Position numbers and translations under genes: made by a program. From Paramacrobiotus metropolitanus (lineage: Eukaryota; Tardigrada; Eutardigrada; Parachela; Macrobiotidae): a DNA stretch of 64,000 nt. Location: NCBI RefSeq assembly GCF_019649055.1, contig NW_026570362.1:62001-126000 (forward strand), written 5' to 3'. Of this stretch, positions 1-10,900 are shown in pieces (position 1 is the first letter of the stretch; every line of letters starts with the position of its first letter). The notes under the pieces were generated by a model, which worked only from the letters and a program-made list of their open reading frames with translations, was not told where the DNA came from and made no database searches.

Positions 1-210
1 TACGAGCGCAGCGAGATGTTACGAGATCATCAAGAGCATAAATTTGCCTGACGCCACGAACGAAGAGCGTCACGGCCCACTTTTCCAATTCCACGAATGA
101 TGAATCCAATGCCCTAATACCCAGTGGGTTTGGAGCTCGCGCTCGTGCAATGATGTGGTTGGCAACCAGGTCACCAATCTCCTTGTTTATCAGATATTTA
201 GGTGCAGTAA
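1..210 (-). CDS. Partial exon of an unrecognised protein, running off the window edge
   Basis: On the minus strand a single frame stays open for about 70 codons from position 210 to the window edge. It has no start codon, as expected for an internal exon. The translation begins near LTAPKYLINKEIGDLV and continues through ANHIIARARAPNPLGIRALD to an acidic and hydrophobic stretch containing ELEKWAVTLFVRG. A possible splice acceptor (…attagtaag) lies just upstream in gene direction. I do not recognise the family. The composition, mixed amphipathic with no low complexity, looks like real coding sequence, but it could be chance because the segment is short and cut by the edge. Confidence 0.4.
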
Positions 211-738
211 CTTACTAATATCGTGAATGTACCGTGTGCTATTTAAGCAACCAGCTTGTATAACGTTGATGAACAGAACATAACAGAACTGACACCAGTG
301 TGAGCGACGCTTCCGGTTTCTGTTCCCGTGACTAAAATAATCTCATAATATAAATTCTAACAATTTCACTCATTCGGCATTTCCATTAGTCCATTTCTCC
401 GCCTAAAATTATTTAGACAGTGACAGCAATATTTTTAAAACAATGTGCAGTTTTCAATTTTGAACCGCTTCAAATGTTGAAAGGCCTACACCTTTGGTCG
501 GAATGGAATACGGAATGAATACTTAGAACGGAATACTAATATTCGGAATGCAATTTTCGGAATACGGAACGGAATGGCAGATTTTACTTGGAACGGAATT
601 GTATTTTTTTGAGCGGAATGGAATAATTTTTTGTCGGAATGGAATAGCGTAATGTTTTTGTAATGGTGCAAATTTTTAATTCCTTTTTAACTTAGCCGGA
701 AGCCGGTGCCAAAAGGGAACACAATATTAGCCGTAATT

Positions 739-1224
739 ACCGTAATTATCGAATTTGAACCCCTGGGGTGCAAATAGTTCAAACGTCCTGGAGGAGGGGG
801 CTTATTTCGGGAGGGGCGTTATTTCGGGGGGTGGTACTATTTTTCAAACAGCATTTTTCCGAGGGGACCGTTATTTTTCAAACAACTGCGTATCCAGTTC
901 TGTTGATAATGAACGCAGTAGATACCGGTATTTGCAATTTCTCAACCTTACGAGCAGCATTGCGAAGCCTTGCACCACATTATTTTTGTGACGTTTGTCT
1001 GTTTATTCATTAAATCATAACAATTATTATGAAGCAATTTTCGGTATACCGTATATAATATACGGTATAGGATATATCTAACCTTTTGTGGCGCTTAACA
1101 TTTAATAACGCCCCCTGGGCCGTAAATTCGGGGGGAGGCGCTATTTTTCAAACGGGTTGTGGGAGGGGGGCTTATTACGGAGGGGGGCCTTATTACGGGG
1201 AGGTGCAAATTCGATAATTACGGT
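739..1224. repeat. Nested short inverted-repeat element with G-rich direct repeats
   Basis: The ends ACCGTAATTATCGAATTTG (739-757) and its reverse complement (1206-1224) bracket 486 bp. Inside are G-rich motifs (GGAGGGGGCTTATTTCGGG near 790-830, and GGGAGGGGGGCTTATTACGG near 1150-1200) repeated in direct orientation, plus repeated CTATTTTTCAAAC. It looks like a MITE inserted in the larger Mutator-like element. Flanks share ATT, a possible 3-bp target duplication, but this is weak. Confidence 0.55.
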
Positions 1225-2019
1225 ATTCATGTACTGTAATGCGATTTGGTGACACCACGTTTTTGTTCGCCAGTTTTCACTTAGTCTAGCCAACTAATAT
1301 TGATTTATTTAAAAATTAACCCATTTCCAAAAAATGCAGGCGCAAAAATATCGCGACGATATATCATATGGCATACGCTATTTCTAACACAAAACAACTG
1401 ACACTATGGAAAACACTCGAAGTGACACTAGTCCGCTGCAGGCTGCCGGTGCTGTCGCTGCATAATACAAAGGTACCAGCACTTCAAAATGGTAACATGA
1501 CCAATTCAAACAACCTTAACCGTTTTAAATCATGCTAAAAACGAAAAATATTAATATTGAGTTGACGAGTGACCACGGCATCCAGTTATATTCGGAAGAA
1601 ATTGAGAGCCACGGCCGCTTTTTCATTATACGAGTAGTACTACTGTACTACAATGAGGTCTCATCCGCAACGCACTAACAAATATCCATTCCATCATCTG
1701 GCGATATGCAAACGTATGATGCCAATCCGTTCCAACATATGGCGCGACGTAAACGCACGACTGTTGCGCGCAACAGAATACCGCACCGACTGTCGCAGCT
1801 TGATAATAACGTAAAATTCTTAAACGCTGAGAACGGAGGCCGAATTTGTAAATGAACGTTTTTTGACAATAATAACAGCATCCCCAAACAGAAATTTTTG
1901 CTATGCCAGTTTACCAATGGAGACATAAATAGTGCTGCACTCAAATCAGGTGATTGTGACAGTAGATATCATACTTTAATATGTAAAAGAAGAGTTTACA
2001 ACATTTTGCTTACATCACG

Positions 2020-2337
2020 TTGGCATCTTCGCGGCAGATGTCGTTGCCGGACATTGTTCCGGAATTTCGCAGGTATGTACAGACATATAACAGTAATCCG
2101 AACTTCACAGTAACAAAAAATACGGTAATTTCAGCTGATTACAACATCTCCACTGTGATACGTATTAGAAGAAAGAATAAAACCGATCAAAAACTGCAAA
2201 ACGGTTACTGGATTAGCTTACACGCCGCAGAAACGAACTGCAACATATTCGATGATGTGAACCGTAAGAAGTCCAGACTGCAGATCACAAACAGTGTTTG
2301 TGATCGTCTGGACTACTTCGTACATTCCTTGCGCTAG
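2020..2337 (+). CDS. Unrecognised 105-codon ORF inside the Mutator-like element
   Basis: An ATG-started frame of 105 codons lies in the interior of the 2.5 kb element. The product is basic and hydrophilic, with a KKSRLQI motif near its C-terminus. No transposase signature (DDE block, zinc finger) is visible. Its last 25 codons cover the imperfect hairpin at 2264-2320, which makes a functional protein less likely. It could be a remnant of element-encoded sequence or chance. Confidence 0.2.
   Translation: MASSRQMSLPDIVPEFRRYVQTYNSNPNFTVTKNTVISADYNISTVIRIRRKNKTDQKLQNGYWISLHAAETNCNIFDDVNRKKSRLQITNSVCDRLDYFVHSLR
2264..2320. repeat. Hairpin-forming inverted repeat
   Basis: GATCACAAACA and TGTTTGTGATC (2283-2305) form a perfect 23-bp palindrome around one base. 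Outer arms GTCCAGA and TCTGGAC, then GAAGT and ACTTC, extend it imperfectly. Confidence 0.7.
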
Positions 2338-3016
2338 CTTCTAGCTTTTCGTAATCGGCTGTTAATTTGTTCCTATTGGCATTGTGAATGCGCAAGTGTT
2401 GCTTCAGTCAGGAGAAGCCGAGGCGGTATACGCTTGTAATTGTTTTAAAACAAAAGATGTTTTTGCGTTTGGGGAGCAAGTAAGCTGGTCAGACTGTAAC
2501 CGACGGCCGAAGGGAAAGAGAGAAAACGCAGTCTACCTGAACTCTGCTCAGTTAGACTACGAAGGAAACTTGTGGCATAGGTAAGCGAGTCAGACTGATA
2601 TCATACGGTCGAAAGGAAAGAGAGGGAATAATTGAATTGTAATATCGCAAAGCAAAAACAAAGGTCTCTGCCAGCGGTATTTGATGCCGGCTGGTTGTAT
2701 TTTGATATGCCGCTTCTACAGACAGGATTAATCGTGATGGTTAACGTAATTAGCATGTGGTTACACGGCTAAAAGCGCAAAATCACAGCATCTGACAGAT
2801 CTCCGGTAGAAAAATAAATTATTAAAAATAATTTTTATTCCGTTCCGACAAAAAATTATTCCATTCCGGTTAAAAAAAATACAATTCCGTTCCAAGTAAA
2901 ATCTGCCATTCCGTTCCGTATTCCGAAAATTGCATTCCGAATATTAGTATTCCGTTCCGAGTATTCATTCCGTATTCCGTATTCCATTCCGACCAAAGGT
3001 GTAGGCCATGTTGAAA

Positions 3017-3507
3017 TTTTCCCAACTCGCGGTTTGTTTCTGAAAAAATCTAATTTGAAGCCTTGAAAAATGTTTAGAAATTTATTAATATTTTCCAATT
3101 ACGCTTTATCAATAAAAAATTGCATTTCTTGATAAAAATCGCAGGAACTGGTTTTCTTTGTCGCAAACGACGAGTTTACGGAGTTGATTTTTTTCTGTGT
3201 CGGTGGATGCGTAATTTATAATACAGAGTAGTTGACCCGATCAGCACAATACTGCTTGAATCCGAAATCACTAGCCGCCGTTCAAAAGCCAAAAATAAAT
3301 CAAAACAACTGCAAATGACGAAATAAAACCTATCTACAGAGTACATCCTTGCACCGGGACAAATTAATCTCCAAAAAACAACAGGATAACAGCACCACGA
3401 CAAAGACAGAAGCGCTGCATAGAAAACCGTTCAGTTTTCTTCCCCACAAATTTTTTTCTGGATAAACGTTCTTCCCAAAAAAATTTGGTGAATAAATTGT
3501 TGTCCGC
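3017..3507. other. Non-coding; probably the 3' UTR of the ZDHHC gene
   Basis: No convincing coding frame is visible. This lies directly downstream (minus direction) of the ZDHHC stop codon. AATAAA-like signals on the minus strand (TTTATT near 3079) could end that transcript just before the Mutator-like element. Confidence 0.4.
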
Positions 3508-6500
3508 TTAGACGATGGCGGCGGCATCGTGGATGTGCATTGTGGTGGTGTGCGGGAGGAGGGGCGGGCCGCGGTGGTGGTCGGAGGGGGTGGAGGCCGG
3601 GAGGGGCTCCGCGCGGTCCCCGGCGGGGGGGTGGTGGAGGCCCTGGCAGGGACACAGCCAGCCCAGCATCCAGCCCTGCCCGCAGACCTCGCGCAGCAGC
3701 TGCACGGCGTGCACGTCGCGCCGGTACGAGCCGGACTGCTTGAGCGCCTCGATGCCGGTCTCGTCCTTGATGATGGCCGACAGCTGGTCCACCAGCATCA
3801 CGCACACGAACAACCCGAAGATGCAGCTCTCCACCATCAGACCCACCGTCCACATCCTAACAACACCACACCAACGTCCTTCAATTATACACAAAACGAA
3901 TAGACAGATTATTATTGGTAAAAACTACAGAAATAATTACCAGAGTTATTTATACATACAGATTAAATCAGCATACACAAATTTATATCCACATTAAACA
4001 TAAAAACCCTCACAGAAAGGAATTCTTCGCGCCGTTACCATCACTATTATCACACACTATACACAGAGCATGTAGTCAAAATTACAGAAAGAAATATATA
4101 AATTATTTTCAAATAAGACAATTATACGAGAACACTATTATCCAACGTACTCGTACACTAAACGTAAAGCCAACGTACACTATTATCACACACTATACAT
4201 AGAGCATGCAGAAAAAATTACAGAAATAATATACAAATTACTTTCAAATAAGACAATTATAAGAGAAATTAATTAATAAAAATAAGTGAGTAGAAATTCT
4301 AATTACCGGTAGTTAATTTAGTTACCTCCTTGTTAGTTAATTTCTCTTCTAATTTTTCTTATTTGAAAACAATTTTTATATCTCCAATGAAAGATGAAAG
4401 GATTAATTAGGAATAAAATTTAAATAATTTTTGAGTGGAAATCTGTTAAAAGAGTACGTACAGCGAGGACTGCTGGAATCCGCCGGGCTGCTCGCAGTCC
4501 GTGCAGGTGGCCACCCACGAGTAGACGGTCAGGGCGCCGGCGTAGACGCTGGCCACGGCCACCCACACGAGGAACTGCAGGAAGTACTTCTGGTTGTAGG
4601 CGCCCACGCAGTTGTTGATCCACGGACCTGCAAGGGAATTTCAGGATTGCCTTCACAGCGCCATGCGTTATCATTAACATTATTTTTTTTAAATCAATAT
4701 TATTATTATGGTTGTTTAGAATTTTTCCCTGGTATGTCCATTCTTCTACTCACAGTGGTGGTCCATTTTGCGGATGCAGCCCTGACAGATGCGGCAGTGG
4801 TGGGCGCGCGGCGGCCGGAACATGTCGCAGCGCTGACAGATCGTCATGTTCTTCCCATCCACACCGCTCTGCACAATTAACAAAATTGTAACTATTATCC
4901 ACAAATTTTCGGTAACATTCCTCAAAATATTGTCCTGTTTAACAGCAGACCAGTTGTCCATAGATGTCGCAAATAATGATATTTATTACCGGTAAAATAA
5001 ATGGAATAAAAATCCTCAAAGGAAAATCTTCAACAATCAAATCAGCTGCTGATTCCGAAAAATACAAATGATTTTTTACAATAATTCTGTGTAAATTGTT
5101 GTATTTATTTTCTTGGGAAGTTCTGTGAGACAGGCACATAAAAAGATTTTTGAACCTGTAAAATATAAAATATACATCGTTTAACTGCAAGAATTTATAT
5201 ATTTGATTATTTTTGAGAAATCTGGATGATTTAAGACTATTTTTTCTATTTAAATTTTTTCTATCTAATTTTTCTATTTAAATTTTTTCTATCTAATTTT
5301 TCTATTTAAATTTCTATTTAAGACTATATTTTCTATTTTATTTTTTCTATTTCTATCTATTTAAATTTATTTAGATTTATTTGGATCAAGAAAACTGCTT
5401 ATAAAGCAAGCATAAGATCATAAAAAAGCTTGTTATATATAATTTCAAATCAAATTTAATTTTTTTTTTTTAATATATGAATACATTTTAATCGGCATCT
5501 GCCATTACACATAACAATACGCCTGCGCGGGTTTACACTAATAAAAGTTCCGAGTTTTAAACATTGAGAAAACAATGTTTAAAACTCGAACAGACGGATA
5601 TCTTTCTACGCTCTGGCCGTCGAGACACTTGGGACATTTGGATTGGCTTTCTCGGAGCTAATCCGTTTCGTCGGCCGCAAGATTCGTGTCATTACCGGAG
5701 TAGCCTCGATCTACAGCCTTTTGAGACATAACGTTTAAGTTTAGCTGTAGTCAGAGGGAATGCAGCGCTGTTTTGGGTACATTTAACGCGTCCTAAACTA
5801 CGAAAGACGTAATGATTTTGGATGTTTTTCAATGTTTAAAACTCGGAACTTTTATTAGTGTAAACCCGCGCAGGCGTATTATGTGGCAGATGCCGATTAA
5901 AATGTATTCAATCAAATTTAGTTACGCTACATCCTGTAAATAAAATCGATCAACGCAGCGGAAGGAATAAGTTATAAGTTAACCTGCGATGTGCGCGAGC
6001 GCGGATAGGCGCCCAGATAGACCCCGCTGAAATCGTAGAGATTCTCCGACTCCTCCGCATCCCCGTCCACCTCCGTGCCGCGGCTGTGCGAGTGCGTCTT
6101 GGAGGGGGCCTCCACCACGCTGATCTCCAATGAAGCGCGCGGCGCCATCCGCTCCGTTGGCGGCGGCGGCTGATGATGACTGTGGTGGTTGTGGCTGTTC
6201 TGGCGCTGCAGCCGCAACGACAGCCGATCCTTCTCGGCCGGCCGCGGCACCACCCCGGGATCGGTGAGCATGCAGCGGATGTGCGCCAGAAAGCACAGGA
6301 AGATGCACACGTTGAACAGCACCGCGTGCACCGTGCCCCATAAACTGCATCAAGAAATGTCGACTGATTAGAGAGAGTGTATTTTGATTTATCCGACGAT
6401 AAACATTACAATTTCACGATACAATGGTCAGCGCCATATCAGATTATAACAACTTGCGCAACCGGCTCAAATAACCGGATATTTCAGAGTAAATCCACCA

Positions 6501-6931
6501 TTGCGTCACGCACGTACGCTTTTTTACTCTGTAAACAGGCTATAAAAACCGGTTTTAAATTTGAAACATGAATTCGCTCGCTATCCGAAGGAACACCATG
6601 AGAACTGTACAGCAGAAATCGTATGTACAACAAGATCACGAGCGACAACTGCGACATTAATGATTTTTGGTGATTTTTCAATTTTTAAAATTTATTAAAA
6701 TAATTAGGGAAAATTCTGCGCAAGCGTACTTTTGTATGCAATGGACGTTGCTGAAAAAAAAGTTATTTTTCGTAGTAAATTTAAAATGTAGAGTACCACT
6801 GGTCTCACTCACCTGCCATCCATGGTGTGCAGAACGAGCCAAAACACCACCACATAGTCCGCGTAGATTAGCGCCGCGTACGCCAACACCACCGTCATAA
6901 TACCGCAGGGATCTTTGCGAAAAATGACCAT
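3508..6931 (-). CDS. ZDHHC3/7-like: ZDHHC3/7-like palmitoyltransferase (DHHC protein), five exons
   Basis: Exons in gene order are 6931-6813, 6344-5984, 4868-4754, 4627-4462 and 3856-3508. All junctions are GT-AG and in phase, giving about 369 residues from the ATG at 6929-6931. The product would be a membrane S-acyltransferase attaching palmitate to cysteines, at the Golgi if it follows ZDHHC3/7. Seen: two N-terminal membrane spans (about residues 10-34 and 45-66), a TDPG motif just after them, and the Cys-rich domain CQRCDMFRPPRAHHC…CIRKMDHHC with the catalytic DHHC at 196-199. The catalytic Cys codon is split between exons 3 and 4. Then come PWINNCVGAYNQKYF, two more spans, and DETGIEALK as in ZDHHC3/7. 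A His/Pro-rich insert in exon 2 lengthens the first cytosolic loop. The C-terminal tail is His/Pro-rich and poorly conserved. The start is the least certain boundary: an open but ATG-less frame lies upstream. Confidence 0.88.
5230..5375. repeat. Low-complexity TTTCTATTTAAAT stretch
   Basis: Degenerate repeats of TTTTTCTATTTAAAT and TATCTAATTT within intron 2 of the ZDHHC gene. Confidence 0.7.
5459..5910. mobile_element. Foldback/MITE-like element in ZDHHC intron 2
   Basis: TIRs of roughly 100 bp run from about 5478 (TGAATACATTTTAATCGGCA) inward to about 5568, and are matched in reverse at about 5825-5910. The left arm is followed at once by a second inverted copy of its inner end (CGAGTTTTAAACATTG, a short loop, CAATGTTTAAAACTCG, near 5550-5590). 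The 10-mer ATCAAATTTA flanks both sides (5449-5458 and 5911-5920), a possible target duplication. A run of T lies between the left copy and the TIR. No coding potential is recognised inside. Confidence 0.7.
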
Positions 6932-7902
6932 TTTCCCCAATTATTATGTACAGAACTCACGATAAGAAATCTGACGGGATACCAGACGCAACGCTCTTCC
7001 CACCAGAACGTGCGCGAAACCCAGCCACAATCCCCTCACGTTATCATCATGCATCAGGTTTTCTTCTCTGCAGAATATCAACGCACTGACAGAAGAGACG
7101 GGAAAGGACGCACAGCACTTAGTGCCACAATTAGTAACTCCTGCGTCAATTAATTAGGGATAAAAATCAATAAGAAACGGCTGGAATATGGCAGCAGGCA
7201 GTGTGCGACGATGTTTTCGCTGCGTCTTTCCCAAACAATCGAACGCAACGTGCTGTGAATCCCGCAGTGCAGGCAGTGATGGCCGGGAGGCGGCGGGGTA
7301 TCGATCGGCCCAGCCATGCGGCAATCAGCGCTAATTAGCCGGTGACGTAACGCCTCACCGCCCCCGCCGTCCACCATTACGCTCAAGTGATCGGATTAAA
7401 TTTTATTGCTCTGCTTGAATATTGCATTGCTGGTGAAAAATTCATTTTCCACACGATGGTTTAAAAGTTTTACAACGTTGTTTGTTTCTCGCGTATTGTT
7501 GTGTCAAAAATTTAAATTGTTGCTGTTGGATTGTTGGCGGGAATAAATTCTGATGTGTGCTGCTAGAGAGTGACCGATTTGTGGCGAGGAGAAGGCAGAG
7601 ACCGACAAGGTGTGACTGGACAGAAAACTGCGAAGCGTTTTTTTCTGCCTGGCAGTTTCGTCATTGTTGACGCAATCCCGAGCGAACGGTTGTTTGGTTT
7701 ATGTTCTCCTTATGGGCAAAAGATGCCTGCTGTTCTGTAGATTGTTATTTTTCTCCGTGGGGCATCACCGAATCGCTTTTATTGCAGGATTTCGTGATCA
7801 ACGTCTGCCCGTGGACAACGGTGGTTTTCCGTTGGGTTCTTCCCAGAATTCCTCTTCTTCCCGTGTTGGCCTTGCTCAAGCGTCGCCGCTGTTCGCACGG
7901 GG
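6932..7902. promoter_or_regulatory. Divergent upstream region of ZDHHC gene and transportin-1
   Basis: About 970 bp separate the start codons of two oppositely transcribed genes. It should hold both promoters and the 5' UTRs. No canonical TATA box is obvious. On the minus side a frame near 6960-7030 (…RTFWWEERCVWYP) is open but lacks a start and clear splice sites. On the plus side the sequence just before the transportin ATG is probably 5' UTR. Confidence 0.5.
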
Positions 7903-10900
7903 ATGGCGTCCAATTTATCCACCTGGCAGCCGGATGAGAACGGTCTGCGGGAGATTATTCAGTTGTTGAAGGAATCCCAGTCCTCCGATAATCAAGTGCA
8001 GCGCGATGTTCAAACGGTAAAAAACACTCCTCAGCCATTCTCTGCGCTGGCGTTGCTCCATCTTCCTGGTTGTATTTGTAGAAACTGGAACAACTCAACC
8101 ACCATCCGGATTTCAACAAGTATCTCATCTATATTATGACGCGGTGCAAAGCGGAAGGTAAAAACAGGACGATTTCTTCATGCTGTTTCTGTTAAATACG
8201 GCGCAGCCGGTAGTATGGCTGTTCTGGTACGGTGGCGCTGGGTAACTGGTACAGGGAAGCAGTACAGTTGTGGCGTTGGCTGACTGTGTTTGTTGATGTT
8301 TTTGTGCGTGTGCAGCGGAAACGACGCGGTCCCTGGCGGGATTGATCCTCAAGAACAACGTCCGGGTGAAGTGGGATGATTTCCATGCCAGCACGCAGAA
8401 CCTGATCAAGACCGAGTGTATGGAGCAGCTGGCGGATAGTTCAGCGCTGATTCGCGCCACCATTGGCATCCTCACCACCACCATCGTTTCCAAAGGTAAT
8501 TTCTGCAATTTATACTGTTTGGGGCCGTTTCTGAAGTGATTGGCTATGAAACTCATTTTATAAAAAATCTATGATTTTAAATTAATTTTTTTAAACAAAT
8601 TTCCGAACATTTTTTCTGTAATAAGCAAGGAAATTAAATGAAAAATCATATTTTCTGATATTATTTTCTTAATAAATGGAATTCCGTTCTTATTATTGAA
8701 TTGATAACCTTTTTAAACTAAATATTAATTTTAATTCCACCAGAAATTAAATAATAATTTAAAAAATTGACTTTGCTATTTAATGCAAATTCAGCCTGCG
8801 AAATGATTGATGCTCACAACGTCTGAAATTGATTTTATCCTTAATTTGCACAATATCACTCCTGTTCTTCGAATTCTCATTGCTGATTTGGATTTTGCAG
8901 CGGGATTAAAAACCTGGCCGGATTTGTTGCCGCGGTTATGCGCCTGGCTGGATTCCGGAGTGATGGAAGCCGTGGATGTAGGAAATGCGCTGGAAATACT
9001 GATTTTCAGCAGGGAAATGGCGAATGTGGGTGTGGTTGCAGGGCGCCTTCAGTACCCTGCAGAAGATCTGCGAGGACGCCACGGAGATGGACAGCAGCTA
9101 CGGGGACGCGGCGACGCCGCAGCCGCTGGACGTGCTGGTGCCCAAGTTCATCCACTTCTTCTCCTACCAAGTGCCCAAGATCCGCGCCTACGCCCTGGCC
9201 TGCGTCAACTGCTTCATCCTGCACCGCATCGCGCCCATCCAGCCCCACATGGAGGAATTTCTCCAGGTATGCACCTGCTTCAGCCTTTTTTTTATCCGAA
9301 TATCTCTGCAATTTAGACCATGTTTTGCCAATTTTTATTAATTTTATTTTCCGATTTTATCGACTATTTTTTGCTCTTCGATATGTTGTTATTTGACGGT
9401 GTTTTTATAATTCTTTGTAGGCATTTTTAGCAGTTTTTTTTCTGTTGATGTTTCTTCATCTGACGGCATTTTGGATTTTTTTTATAATTCTTTTTAACAT
9501 TTTTGCTACCATTTTTTTACTGTTGATTGTTTGGCATTTTTTTCAGTTGACGGTATTTTTTTGAATTGTATTATCCAGTTTTTCACGATTTTTTTGCTGG
9601 TAGTGTTTTGCCGTATGACGGTATTTTGTAATATTATTTTTGACAGGCTACTTGGTGTTTTGTCGTTAGACGGGATTTTTTAAAATTATTTTCGCAGCAT
9701 TTTTCTACTGTTTTCCCCGTGTTTATTTTTGTTCGTTATGTGGCATTAACATTCTTAATATTTAATAATTAGTATCGGATGTTTTCTCTGCAGAAACTGT
9801 TCAGTCTGGCGATGGACACGGATGCGGAAGTGAAGAAGCAGATCCTGCGCGCCATCGTCACCCTGCTGGAAGTGCAGCCGGATGTGCTGTACCGCGACCT
9901 GAACAGCATCATCGGCTTCATGCTGATGCGGACGCGCGACGACGACGAGATGGTGGCGCTGGAGGCCTGCGAGTTCTGGCTGAGCGTGGCCGACAACCAG
10001 GTGTGCCAGCAGGCGCTGATCCCGCATCTGCCGCAGCTGGTGCCGCTGCTGCTGGAGCGCATGTGCTACTCCGTCACCGACATGGTGCTGCTGCGCGCCG
10101 AGGAGGAGGAGGACGAGATGAAGCCCGACCGCCAGGAGGACATCCGGCCGCGCTTCCACAAGGCCAAGACGCACAGCTTCGACCATGTGCCCGGCCCGGC
10201 AGGTGAGGGGGGATGACGTGTGAGGCAGACGCCAGGATGACGACGATTTTGACTGTATCTGGAAAATATTCATAGAAATTCATCGAAATTAACCACAGAA
10301 AAATTTTGAATTTTTACTGCATCCCGAAAAAATTAATAGAAAATAAACAAAATTAACCAGAGAAAAATTTTGAATGTTTACTGTATCTGGAAAACACTAA
10401 TAGAAAACCATCGAAGTTAACCACAGAAAAATTTTGAATTTTTACCGCATCTGGAAAGAAATGGAACAAAATTTCACAGAAAATCATCGAAATTATCCAG
10501 AGAAAATTTTTGCGTAGTTTTGATAATTTTGAAAAAAGCATAAGAATAAGCTGGGAAATTTATTGTAATGGCGATTAGCGGAATTGCGATAACAGTTGTA
10601 TTTCATAAAATTAAACGAAAAATAAAATAACTTGAAAATTGACCAGAAAAAAATGAACAAGTACAGACAAAAATGTATAAGTACAGTAACAAAATTAATG
10701 ATAATTATGCAGTTTTGTGAAAAATATTGATGAAATTCACATGGCGGAACGATGACTTACGGTTGAATTTGATCTCGTGAAACCAGAAAATGATATTCAG
10801 TTTTCCGAATTAGAGAGAAAACTTTTTGAAGAATAATATTTTTAAAAAATTACGGGAAGAAGTGTTATCCTTTTAACGCATTTTGGGGCGCATTTGGCAG

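Larger units (their letters stand above)
474..3016. mobile_element. Mutator-like DNA transposon, non-autonomous, with long TIRs and 9-bp TSD
   Basis: Two arms of about 180 bp (483 to about 660, and about 2835 to 3007) are near-perfect reverse complements. Each begins GGCCTACACCTTTGGTCGGA at the outer end and is rich in GGAAT/CGGAAC sub-repeats. The element is flanked by the identical 9-mer ATGTTGAAA at 474-482 and 3008-3016, a clean target-site duplication. Long TIRs with a 9-bp duplication are the hallmark of the Mutator/MULE superfamily. The 2.5 kb interior holds no recognisable transposase, so this copy is probably mobilised in trans. The interior has its own nested repeat at 739-1224 and a hairpin at 2264-2320. 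Confidence 0.85.

Noticed and set aside
486-671. ORFs over the Mutator-like TIRs (also 2856-3098)
   Set aside because: Repeated Phe/Arg/Ile or Asn-rich strings produced by GGAAT sub-repeats in the inverted repeats.
3431-3903. Several 120-160-codon ORFs rich in Pro, Arg and Gly on both strands
   Set aside because: Shadow frames of the GC-rich last exon of the ZDHHC gene.
7664-7969. 101-codon plus-strand ORF upstream of transportin
   Set aside because: Overlaps the 5' UTR and start of transportin in another frame, with no domain or conservation signal.
9755-10273. 172-codon minus-strand ORF
   Set aside because: Antisense of transportin exon 6; the plus frame matches the family and splices in phase.
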